Assembly: GCA_900555465.1 (NCBI GenBank)
Contig: USLE01000023.1
Coordinates: forward strand, 1 to 10,045
DNA length: 10,045 nucleotides
Direction of reading: 5' to 3'
DNA from: an uncultured Butyricicoccus sp.
Lineage (GTDB): Bacteria > Bacillota > Clostridia > Oscillospirales > Butyricicoccaceae
This document shows positions 1 through 5,318 of the stretch, in pieces. The position numbers and the translations under genes are program-made. Numbering within the stretch: position 1 is the stretch's first letter; the number at the start of each line of letters is the position of its first letter. The notes under the pieces are model-generated. The model searched no databases and was not told the origin of the DNA. It was given only the letters and a program-made list of their open reading frames with translations.

Positions 1-467
1 ATCCAGGCATCGTCCGGGACACGGCTTTTGTCCGCTTCGACCGGGTCGCTGATGAACAGGGGCGTCTCCTCCTGCTCGCTGACATGGATGCTGTCGGTGG
101 TGCGCGCCATCCCGGCCTGCAGCCGCGCGAGCTTGACCTGTAGCATATTCTGTATGCTCTGCATCCGCATGATCTTATGCGCGATCTGGATGCCTTGTTG
201 CTCCAGCAGGGCGACGGCGCGGTCCGGCGTACAGTCCTGCATAAAGGCCTTGATCTGCCCAAGCGGCGTACCCAGCTCCTTGAGCATGTTGACCACCGAG
301 ATCAGGTAGATCTGTTCATGCGAATAGTAGCGGTAGCCGTTGGGTGCGGTATATACGGGCGAGAATACGCCGATGTTATCATAGAATATCAGCGCCTTGC
401 GGCTGACCTCCGCGATTTTGGCAAACTCACTGATCTTCAGCAGACCGTCCCTGCATTTTTCCTGCAC
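1..467 (-). CDS. MerR-family transcriptional regulator (3' end beyond window)
   Basis: A one-component regulator, probably sensing a small toxic compound and controlling the divergent MATE pump gene. The frame stays open from a GTG at 467 to the left edge (155 codons). Residues 9-35 form the winged helix-turn-helix typical of MerR proteins (KISEFAKIAEVSRKAL, then FYDNIGVF), with the wing at 43-48 (NGYRYY). A helical stretch follows that should be the dimerising coiled coil (about 75-120). The C-terminal effector domain starts near residue 135 and is cut off, so the inducer class cannot be judged. The GTG start is chosen because AGGAGG lies 11 nt upstream (rather far), and a TAG stop occurs in frame further upstream; no in-frame ATG precedes the helix-turn-helix. 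Expression probably comes from the promoter at 509-537, which overlaps the pump promoter, implying autoregulation. Family assignment is secure; the role in pump control is inferred from position and operator layout. Confidence 0.9.
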   Translation of the reverse strand, partial: MQEKCRDGLLKISEFAKIAEVSRKALIFYDNIGVFSPVYTAPNGYRYYSHEQIYLISVVNMLKELGTPLGQIKAFMQDCTPDRAVALLEQQGIQIAHKIMRMQSIQNMLQVKLARLQAGMARTTDSIHVSEQEETPLFISDPVEADKSRVPDDAW

Positions 468-485
468 TTTTCGTAAAACCTCCTC

Positions 486-516
486 TTGACTGTCCAGTAT
501 CTATACAGACTATACT
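486..516 (+). promoter_or_regulatory. MATE-gene promoter with 19-bp spacer and MerR-type operator
   Basis: The -35 is TTGACT (486-491) and the -10 is TATACT (511-516), separated by exactly 19 bp (492-510). Ordinary sigma-70/sigma-A promoters have about 17 bp. The elongated spacer is the known hallmark of promoters activated by MerR proteins, which twist the DNA to realign the two boxes. A small dyad, GTAT-CT-ATAC (497-506), sits at the centre of the spacer, where a MerR dimer would bind. A second, wider inverted repeat (CCAGTAT 494-500, ATACTGG 512-518) overlaps the -10. Transcription would start near 523, giving a leader of about 130 nt before the pump ATG. Confidence 0.75.
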
Positions 517-537
517 GGGTACTGCGGGCAAAGTCAA
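509..537 (-). promoter_or_regulatory. Promoter of the MerR-family gene, overlapping the pump promoter
   Basis: Read on the minus strand, TTGACT (532-537) and TATAGT (509-514) are separated by 17 bp, a near-consensus vegetative promoter pointing at the regulator gene. Its -10 shares bases with the -10 of the plus-strand promoter (511-516), so the two polymerases would exclude each other and a regulator bound at 495-508 would sit just downstream of this -10. This arrangement is known from mer-type divergent operons and fits negative autoregulation. Confidence 0.65.
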
Positions 538-594
538 GAGGGGGGCAAAGTAATCCATCCAATCCGTTCCAAGAGAGAGAACACCCCTCTTGAC
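533..594. repeat. 11-bp inverted repeat in the pump leader
   Basis: GTCAAGAGGGG (533-543) and its exact complement CCCCTCTTGAC (584-594) flank a 40-nt loop in the untranslated leader of the MATE gene. The core CTCTTGAC also occurs at 483-490 on the plus strand, where it contains most of the pump -35; the arm at 533-540 contains most of the -35 of the regulator promoter. The repeat could form an RNA stem, be a protein binding site, or be the remnant of a duplicated promoter. No T-run follows it, so it is not an obvious terminator. Confidence 0.5.
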
Positions 595-651
595 AGTCCG
601 TTACAGCATTTTTGCACTGGCTTGACAGTTGGACTTCTGGAGGTAAACAAC

Positions 652-1983
652 ATGGCGAAAAACACGCGCTTGGCGCAGTATATTCTCCCGTCCGCCGGAG
701 GATTGTGCGTCACTTATCTGTATAACATTGTGGATGGCATTTTCGTCGGGCAGGGCGTCGGCCATCAGGCGCTGGCAGCGGTCAATATCACAGTGCCGTT
801 CATCACCACGCTGGTGGCGATCTCATCGCTGTTTGCGATGGGCGGTTCGACGGTCATTGCGATCCGGCTGGGACGCGGGGACAAAAAGGGCGCAAACAAT
901 GCGTTCATGTGCGCGTTTGTTATGACGTTGCTGCTGTTGGTCATCCTGCTCCTCGTCGGCACGCTCTTTCCGCGGCAGATCGCACAGCTTTGCGGCAGCA
1001 GCGAAGCGATCCTGCCGCTGGCGGTCGAGTACCTCTTTTACTACACCGCCTTTTCCATTCCGTTTTTGCTGAGCAACTGCCTGTCGGTTTTTGTGCGCAA
1101 TGACGGCGCGCCTGGCCTGGCGTTCTGGGGTATGTGTGCCGGCGCGGCGGCAAATATCCTTTTGGATTGGCTGTTCATTTTCCCGCTCCGGATGGGGATC
1201 AAGGGCGCAGCAATCGCCTCCGGCCTGGGCCAGCTGCTGTCCTTTTTGCTCCTGATCAGCTATTTTATCCGGAAAAAAGGCGATCTGTGCATCGGACGGT
1301 TTGAAAATTCGGCGGCGCTGATCGGTAAGATCTGCAAGCGCGGCGTGCCGGAGTGCGTCTCCCAGCTCAATACGCCGGTGACCGCACTCTGCTATAACTG
1401 GGTACTGATGAACACGCTGGGTGATATGGGGGTATCGACGTTCAGCATTCTCAGTTTTATCTATTCCTTGGCCAACGCGATCCTGTCCGGTGTGGCGCAG
1501 GGCCTGCAGCCGCTTTGGGGACAGGCATTCGGCCAGAAAGATCGCAGGGAACTGGGTGGATACCTCGCCGCGGGTATGAAGATCAATATGGTCTGCGCAG
1601 TCGTGATCTATGTGCTGCTGGTCGTGTTCCGCATACCGGCAGTGCGGTTGTTCAACAGCGATCCCACGCTGGTTGCGATGGCATCCGGCGCGCTGCCGGT
1701 GTTCGCGTTTTCGTTCCTGTTCATGGCGGTCAACCTGATCTATACGGCTTATTTCTATTCCACCAAACAGACCGTAAAATCCGGCGTGATCGCGGTCAGC
1801 CGCGGTATCGTCATCAAGGCGCTTGCGATCTTTGCGGTGCCTGCCGTATGCGGCAGCGCGTTTGTCTGGCACGCCGTCGTGCTCGCGGAGGGCGTTACGC
1901 TCGCCATCAGCCTGATCTGCGCAAAACTGCCCGCCTCCGGCGCGGCGCACGAGGTGCTCAATCCGATGGGCGGGACACGGTGA
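652..1983 (+). CDS. MATE-family multidrug efflux transporter (MepA-like)
   Basis: An inner-membrane drug/cation antiporter of the MATE (multidrug and toxin extrusion) family, expected to export cationic drugs or dyes using a Na+ or H+ gradient. The 443-residue length and about twelve hydrophobic segments in two similar halves match the family. The N-terminal stretch with LAQYILPS, YNIVDGIFVG and ALAAVNITVP is typical of MepA-like members; the second half begins near residue 230 (GVPECVSQLNTPV), with GVAQGLQPLWGQAFG as the counterpart of the first-half signature. The ATG at 652 is preferred over the upstream in-frame TTG at 622 because GGAGG lies 8 nt upstream of it and the MAKN start leads directly into the first helix region. 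The gene is divergent from the MerR-family regulator and has a 19-bp-spacer promoter, so it is probably induced by the regulator's ligand. Family certain; actual substrates unknown. Confidence 0.94.
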   Translation: MAKNTRLAQYILPSAGGLCVTYLYNIVDGIFVGQGVGHQALAAVNITVPFITTLVAISSLFAMGGSTVIAIRLGRGDKKGANNAFMCAFVMTLLLLVILLLVGTLFPRQIAQLCGSSEAILPLAVEYLFYYTAFSIPFLLSNCLSVFVRNDGAPGLAFWGMCAGAAANILLDWLFIFPLRMGIKGAAIASGLGQLLSFLLLISYFIRKKGDLCIGRFENSAALIGKICKRGVPECVSQLNTPVTALCYNWVLMNTLGDMGVSTFSILSFIYSLANAILSGVAQGLQPLWGQAFGQKDRRELGGYLAAGMKINMVCAVVIYVLLVVFRIPAVRLFNSDPTLVAMASGALPVFAFSFLFMAVNLIYTAYFYSTKQTVKSGVIAVSRGIVIKALAIFAVPAVCGSAFVWHAVVLAEGVTLAISLICAKLPASGAAHEVLNPMGGTR

Positions 1984-2025
1984 GCATACAATAAAGTTGT
2001 TCTGGAAATGAGAACACGATAAAAC

Positions 2026-2064
2026 AAAGACAGTGGGACGGCTCTTCGCCGTCCCACTGTCTTT
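2026..2064. terminator. Strong hairpin terminator, probably bidirectional
   Basis: Two perfectly complementary 16-nt arms (2026-2041 and 2049-2064, core GACAGTGGGACGG) enclose a 7-nt loop. On the minus strand the hairpin is followed by GTTTT after a TTT at the end of the stem, a good intrinsic terminator for transcripts coming from the right. On the plus strand only the TTT of the stem is present before GAAAAG, so it is weaker for the MATE transcript, which ends 42 nt upstream. It lies between what were convergent genes before the IS insertion and probably served both. Confidence 0.85.
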
Positions 2065-2155
2065 GAAAAGGGATCCATGTATTTGACCAGAGGCGTAGAT
2101 ATGCTCTGTGTAATCCAGCGTCATGCTGATCGTGGTTGTTGAAAAATGTTCTGGA

Positions 2156-2160
2156 CGAGG
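2156..2160. repeat. Left copy of IS target-site duplication (CGAGG)
   Basis: CGAGG immediately precedes the left terminus of the IS and is repeated immediately after its right terminus at 4740-4744. A 5-bp duplication is within the range known for IS21-family elements. The 95 bases between the terminator and this point (2065-2160) contain no gene that I can support; they look like the former 3' untranslated region of the minus-strand operon. Confidence 0.88.
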
Positions 2161-2171
2161 TGAATACGCCG
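2161..2171 (+). repeat. Left terminal inverted repeat of the IS
   Basis: TGAATACGCCG matches the complement of 4729-4739 (TGCATACGCCG) at 10 of 11 positions, with only the third base differing. It begins with the conserved TG dinucleotide and directly follows the CGAGG target duplication. Confidence 0.88.
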
Positions 2172-2177
2172 GCCACA

Positions 2178-2265
2178 ACGGTGCCCGTAGGCCGCGCAAA
2201 TGGTGCAGTCAAACCGCTTAAATAGTGCAGCGGCACCGCAGGCATGGTGCAATGATATAGCAGCG
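2178..2265 (+). repeat. Left-end transposase-binding repeat array, 22-bp period
   Basis: Four repeats begin at 2178, 2200, 2222 and 2244, exactly 22 bp apart. The consensus is ATGGTGCA, six variable bases, CCG. The copies are ACGGTGCC, ATGGTGCA, ATAGTGCA and ATGGTGCA; the CCG is kept in the first three. Measured from the left terminus they start at +18, +40, +62 and +84. Multiple internal repeats at both ends are a known feature of IS21 elements and are the binding sites of the IstA transposase; 22 bp is about two helical turns, so all sites face the same side. Confidence 0.85.
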
Positions 2266-2269
2266 TCAA

Positions 2270-2312
2270 CTAAAATGGATTTAGCATCGTTTAAGATGCA
2301 AATTCATTTTAG
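2270..2312 (+). promoter_or_regulatory. Stem-loop in the istA leader reaching into its ribosome binding site
   Basis: The arms 2270-2288 and 2295-2312 are complementary apart from one mismatch and one bulged base (CTAAAATG pairing with CATTTTAG, GCATC with GATGC), with a 6-nt loop. The 3' arm ends in the first two bases of the istA Shine-Dalgarno AGGAGG (2311-2316). Folding in the mRNA could limit IstA synthesis, especially from transcripts entering from outside, a control used by several other insertion sequences. TAAAAT at 2271-2276 could alternatively be a -10 box, but I see no convincing -35 in front of it. Confidence 0.5.
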
Positions 2313-2323
2313 GAGGCCTTACC

Positions 2324-3862
2324 ATGGTCAATCACAAAGAAATCCTGCGGCTCAAAAATCTGGGGCTTACGCACCGTGAGATCGCAGAAGCGGCCGGCTG
2401 CGGCCGCAACACAGTCACTCGCATATTGGCCCGTGCGCAGGAACAGAAGCTTCACTGGCAGCAAGCACAGTCCATGTCACCACAGGAAGTTACACAACGG
2501 CTGTTTCCGGGTGAACAGAAGAGGCCTGTTTACAAGATGCCGGATTATGAGTGGGTGCACCGGGAGATGCAGAAGAGCGGCGTCACGCTGAGCCTGCTAT
2601 GGGTAGAATACTGTGAGCAGTGCCGTCAAAATGGCGAGCTTCCCTACAAATCCACCCAGTTCAACAAGTATTACGCGGACTATGTCCACAAGACGAAGGC
2701 CACTATGCATTTGGAGCACAAACCCGGCGAGACCATGCAGGTGGACTGGGCAGGACAGACTGCATCGCTGGTGGACACAGACACCGGAGAACGTCTGGAT
2801 GCCTGCCTGTTCATCGCGGTGCTGCCATACAGCGGCTATGCCTACACTGAGGCCTTCCTGGATATGAAGCAGGAGTCCTGGATCACCGGCCACGTCCATG
2901 CATATCGGTATTTTGGCGGTGTCACCCGGATTCTCACGCCGGATAACCTCAAGGCAGGCGTGCTCAGGAACTCTCGAACGGAAACCGTGCTCAACAAATC
3001 GTATCAGGAGATGGCGGAGCACTACGGGACCGCTATTCTTCCGGCCCGCCCCCGCAGTCCCAAAGACAAGGCGGTTGTGGAAGGCTCTGTCGGCGTTGTT
3101 TCAACCTGGATACTGGCTGCATTGCGCAACCGGCAGTTTCTGTCCCTGGCAGAGTTGAATCAGGCTATCCTGGACAAGCTGGAAGCATTCAACCACAAGC
3201 CGTTCCAGAAGCGTGAGGGCAGCCGCGCTTCCTGCTTTTCAGAAGAGAAACTCTTCCTGCTGCCGCTTCCGGCGCATCCCTTTGAACTGGCCGTCTGGAA
3301 GGTTGCCACTGTCCAATACAATTATCATATCAGCGTAGAGCGCATGAACTACTCCGTACCGTATGAATACATCAAGCAGAAGGTGGATGTGCGCCTGACT
3401 CGGACTACCGTGGAGGTTTTCTTTTCAGGGGTGCGCATTGCCTCCCATCTGCGGCTACATGGCCGTCCCAATCAGTACAGCACAGTAGAAGGCCATATGC
3501 CGCCGGAGCACCAGGCATACCTGCAGTGGAATGGAGCGCGGTTTATTCGCTGGGCGGAGCAGATCGGTCCACATACTGCCGCAGTAGTGCGTCTCTTCCT
3601 CACATCGTACAAGGTGGAACAGCAAGGCTATAAGTCCTGCATGGCGCTGCTGAAGTTATCAGATCGGTATACCTCCGGACGTTTGGAGGCCGCATGTCAG
3701 AGGGCGCTCTCTTTCACATCTTCCCCCAGTTTGAAAAGTATCCAAGCTGTTTTGAAATCAGGTCAGGATGTGCTTCCTCCCGCAGAAGTTCCGGCGCAAA
3801 AAGAGGATTCCAAAGCCCATAAATTCACCAGAGGCGCCGAATATTACAAGAGGGGGAAATAA
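2324..3862 (+). CDS. istA: IS21-family transposase IstA
   Basis: The catalytic transposase of the element; it binds the terminal repeats and performs the DNA cutting and strand transfer. Residues 7-36 form a helix-turn-helix (LRLKNLGLTHREIAEAAGCG then NTVTRIL). The integrase-like DDE core has its three acidic residues at D141 (MQVDWAG), D207 (LTPDNLKAG) and E253 (PKDKAVVEGSVG). The C-terminal part (about 300-420) matches the Mu-transposase-like beta-barrel region of IstA proteins (NYHISVERMNYSVPYEY). The 512-residue length is normal for the family and no frame disruption is seen. The ATG is supported by AGGAGG 7 nt upstream. The stop is followed after 2 nt by the istB ATG, the usual tandem arrangement. 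Codon use seems less GC-biased than that of the flanking host genes, as expected for a mobile element. Confidence 0.95.
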   Translation: MVNHKEILRLKNLGLTHREIAEAAGCGRNTVTRILARAQEQKLHWQQAQSMSPQEVTQRLFPGEQKRPVYKMPDYEWVHREMQKSGVTLSLLWVEYCEQCRQNGELPYKSTQFNKYYADYVHKTKATMHLEHKPGETMQVDWAGQTASLVDTDTGERLDACLFIAVLPYSGYAYTEAFLDMKQESWITGHVHAYRYFGGVTRILTPDNLKAGVLRNSRTETVLNKSYQEMAEHYGTAILPARPRSPKDKAVVEGSVGVVSTWILAALRNRQFLSLAELNQAILDKLEAFNHKPFQKREGSRASCFSEEKLFLLPLPAHPFELAVWKVATVQYNYHISVERMNYSVPYEYIKQKVDVRLTRTTVEVFFSGVRIASHLRLHGRPNQYSTVEGHMPPEHQAYLQWNGARFIRWAEQIGPHTAAVVRLFLTSYKVEQQGYKSCMALLKLSDRYTSGRLEAACQRALSFTSSPSLKSIQAVLKSGQDVLPPAEVPAQKEDSKAHKFTRGAEYYKRGK

Positions 3863-3864
3863 TC

Positions 3865-4605
3865 ATGCTGAGCAATGAAACAGTCCACAAGCTGCGGGAA
3901 ATGCACCTGGGCGTCATGGCAGGAGCCTTTTCGGCCCAGCTTGATGATGCTCAGTTCCAGACAGTGTCCTTTGAGGACCGCTTCGCCATGCTGGTGGATG
4001 CGGAGTGGAGCGCCCGGAAGAGCAACCGCCTTACCCGTCTCATCCGCAAGGCTGGTTATGCGGATCCATCTGCCTGTGTAGAAAACATCGAATACCTGCC
4101 GGAACGGAAGCTGGACCGGGAGCAGATTTTGCGCCTTGCCTCCTGTGCTTACCTCCACGAAGCACACAATGTCATCATTTTGGGGGCTACCGGTGCGGGC
4201 AAGACTTACTTGGCTTGTGCCCTTGGTATGGCGGCCAGCCGTAGTTTCTATTCCGTGCGCTACATCCGCCTGCCGGATCTTCTAGTGGAAATCTCTGTGG
4301 CCCGGGCCAATGGCGCCTATCGGGATTACATGAACAAACTCAAAAAAGACAAGCTGCTCATCCTGGACGAATGGCTGCCCTACCCTCTCAAGGAGGCAGA
4401 GGCACGGGATGTGCTGGAGTTAATAGAGGCCAGGAGCAAGGTGGCCTCCACCATCTTCTGCTCCCAATACGACACCAGCGAGTGGCACGAGAACCTGTAC
4501 GACCCCACCTTGGCCGACGCCATCTGTGACCGGATCATCTACAACGCCTACACCATCCAAATCGAGGGTGAATCCATGCGCAAGCGCAAAGGTATTCCCG
4601 AATAA
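3865..4605 (+). CDS. istB: IS21-family AAA+ helper ATPase IstB
   Basis: The ATP-dependent target-selection partner of IstA; IstB oligomers bend target DNA and activate the transposase. Walker A is GATGAGKT at residues 107-114 and Walker B is LLILDEW at 164-170 (D168, E169). A polar sensor segment follows (FCSQYDTSEW, about 198-207) and an arginine-containing stretch ADAICDRIIYNA (217-228) corresponds to the conserved C-terminal part of the AAA+ module. The N-terminal 90 residues form the helical IstA-interaction and DNA-binding domain (REMHLGVMAGAF...). At 246 residues it is full length. A purine-rich AGGGGGA ribosome binding site lies inside the last codons of istA and only 2 nt separate the two genes, implying translational coupling. 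Confidence 0.95.
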   Translation: MLSNETVHKLREMHLGVMAGAFSAQLDDAQFQTVSFEDRFAMLVDAEWSARKSNRLTRLIRKAGYADPSACVENIEYLPERKLDREQILRLASCAYLHEAHNVIILGATGAGKTYLACALGMAASRSFYSVRYIRLPDLLVEISVARANGAYRDYMNKLKKDKLLILDEWLPYPLKEAEARDVLELIEARSKVASTIFCSQYDTSEWHENLYDPTLADAICDRIIYNAYTIQIEGESMRKRKGIPE

Positions 4606-4612
4606 TGGAAAC

Positions 4613-4700
4613 GCGCGGCGGCCGTGTGCACCATGCCTACGGCCGCTGTGCACCATACATCCGGAACAGCCGCACCATTCACACGGTGCCGATGCACCAT
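4613..4700 (-). repeat. Right-end transposase-binding repeat array, 22-bp period
   Basis: Four copies of the same repeat, on the opposite strand to the left array, appear as TGCACCAT (or CGCACCAT) at 4627-4634, 4649-4656, 4671-4678 and 4693-4700, exactly 22 bp apart. Read inward from the right terminus they start at +40, +62, +84 and +106. Three of these offsets are identical to those at the left end. The downstream CCG of the consensus is also kept in the +40, +62 and +84 copies. They are the presumed IstA binding sites at the right end. Confidence 0.87.
4618..4646 (+). other. GC-rich stem-loop just after istB
   Basis: GCGGCCGT (4618-4625) and its exact complement ACGGCCGC (4639-4646) enclose a 13-nt loop, beginning 12 nt after the istB stop. 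No T-run follows, so it is at best a weak intrinsic terminator for the IS transcript. It overlaps the innermost transposase-binding repeat, so the symmetry could simply reflect that site. Confidence 0.35.
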
Positions 4701-4728
4701 CATCCGCGGTTTTGCTGCTCTCTTGGAG

Positions 4729-4739
4729 CGGCGTATGCA
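4729..4739 (-). repeat. Right terminal inverted repeat of the IS
   Basis: CGGCGTATGCA ends in the conserved CA dinucleotide and is the complement of TGCATACGCCG, matching the left terminus at 10 of 11 positions. It is directly followed by the second CGAGG. Confidence 0.88.
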
Positions 4740-4744
4740 CGAGG
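4740..4744. repeat. Right copy of IS target-site duplication (CGAGG)
   Basis: An exact repeat of 2156-2160. It begins 12 bases to the left of the stop codon of the minus-strand flavoprotein gene (stop at 4756-4758), so the insertion lies in that gene's 3' untranslated region and leaves its coding sequence intact. Confidence 0.88.
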
Positions 4745-4755
4745 CGGAAATGGCG

Positions 4756-5295
4756 TCAGATGGCTTTGCCCATCTCATAGGCTTCATTCAATGCCGGATT
4801 CCCCTGAATATCGCCGAGCTGCCATGCGTTCGCACCGTAGATGCAGCCGCATACCTTGGCGTCCGGGATGCAGTCCGTCAGGCCGCGCAGGCCGTCCATC
4901 GTGCGCTCAAGCGCGGGCTTATCCTCTGCGGCAGTGACGATAAAGTAAAACGCCTTGCCGGACAGACGCTCGTCGTAATAGCATGCCATTGTCCGGTCGA
5001 TCAGTGTCTTCATCTGCGCGTTCATCTGGTAGAAGTAGACCGGTGTGGACAGTACGATCACGTCTGCCGCAGCCATCTTATCCAGGATATCTGCGACGTC
5101 ATCCTTCTGCACACACTTGCCGGTCTTCTTGCAGGCATAGCAGGCCGTGCAGAAACCCATCTTTTTGCCGTGCAGGCGCACCATTTCCACCGTGTTTCCG
5201 CTTTCTTCTGCGCCGCGCGTGAACTCTGCGCACAGGGTCTCCGAATTGCCGCCCTTGCGCGGGCTGGCGGAAAGGATCAATACTTTCTTGTCCAT
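4756..5295 (-). CDS. Flavodoxin-fold FMN reductase with a four-cysteine motif (iron-sulfur flavoprotein-like)
   Basis: A cytoplasmic FMN-binding oxidoreductase of the NADPH-dependent FMN reductase / flavodoxin superfamily. The N-terminus MDKKVLILSASPRKGGNSETL carries the FMN-phosphate loop (SASPRKGGNS, 9-18). STPVYFYQMNAQMKTLIDR (83-101) is the second flavin-contact segment typical of this family. C49, C52, C55 and C61 form CX2CX2CX5C, the compact cysteine spacing known from iron-sulfur flavoproteins, so a [4Fe-4S] cluster next to the flavin is possible but not proven. The length of 179 residues is usual. The ATG at 5295 has AGGAGG upstream. It starts 23 nt after the SDR gene ends and is the last gene of the operon; the IS sits 11 nt past its stop. 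Whether it reduces free flavin, quinones or a protein partner cannot be told. Confidence 0.88.
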   Translation of the reverse strand: MDKKVLILSASPRKGGNSETLCAEFTRGAEESGNTVEMVRLHGKKMGFCTACYACKKTGKCVQKDDVADILDKMAAADVIVLSTPVYFYQMNAQMKTLIDRTMACYYDERLSGKAFYFIVTAAEDKPALERTMDGLRGLTDCIPDAKVCGCIYGANAWQLGDIQGNPALNEAYEMGKAI

Positions 5296-5318
5296 ATGAT
5301 TTCTCCTCCTGAATGTAT

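Larger units (their letters stand above)
2161..4739 (+). mobile_element. Complete IS21-family insertion sequence (2579 bp)
   Basis: The element contains istA and istB in tandem and is bounded by an imperfect 11-bp terminal inverted repeat: TGAATACGCCG at 2161-2171 and the complement of TGCATACGCCG at 4729-4739, one mismatch. The termini start TG and end CA as in the family. It is flanked by the 5-bp direct repeat CGAGG (2156-2160, 4740-4744). Inside each end is a series of repeats spaced 22 bp apart. The length fits IS21 elements (about 2-2.6 kb). Both genes are intact and the duplication is perfect, so the insertion looks recent and possibly still mobile. The element sits between the former 3' end of the minus-strand operon and its terminator; I see no gene disrupted. 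Confidence 0.93.

Noticed and set aside
590..618. Second pump promoter with TTGACA at 590-595
   Set aside because: The -35 is perfect but no acceptable -10 occurs 16-18 bp downstream; treated as part of the repeated CTCTTGAC motif instead.
622..651. Upstream TTG start extending the MATE protein by ten residues
   Set aside because: No Shine-Dalgarno precedes the TTG, whereas GGAGG lies 8 nt before the ATG at 652.
2065..2155. Small minus-strand coding frame between the terminator and the IS (starts MTLDYTEHIY)
   Set aside because: It has no ribosome binding site and would have to read through the terminator hairpin; probably untranslated 3' region.
823..2199. A 458-codon open frame on the minus strand opposite the MATE gene
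   Set aside because: Its protein is rich in Arg, His, Asp and Gln with no recognisable domain, and it runs through the terminator hairpin; it is the antisense shadow of a GC-rich membrane-protein gene.
4712..4739. Possible outward promoter at the right IS end (TTGCTG, 16 bp, TATGCA)
   Set aside because: Both boxes are poor matches, the spacer is short, and it would only drive antisense transcription into the operon.
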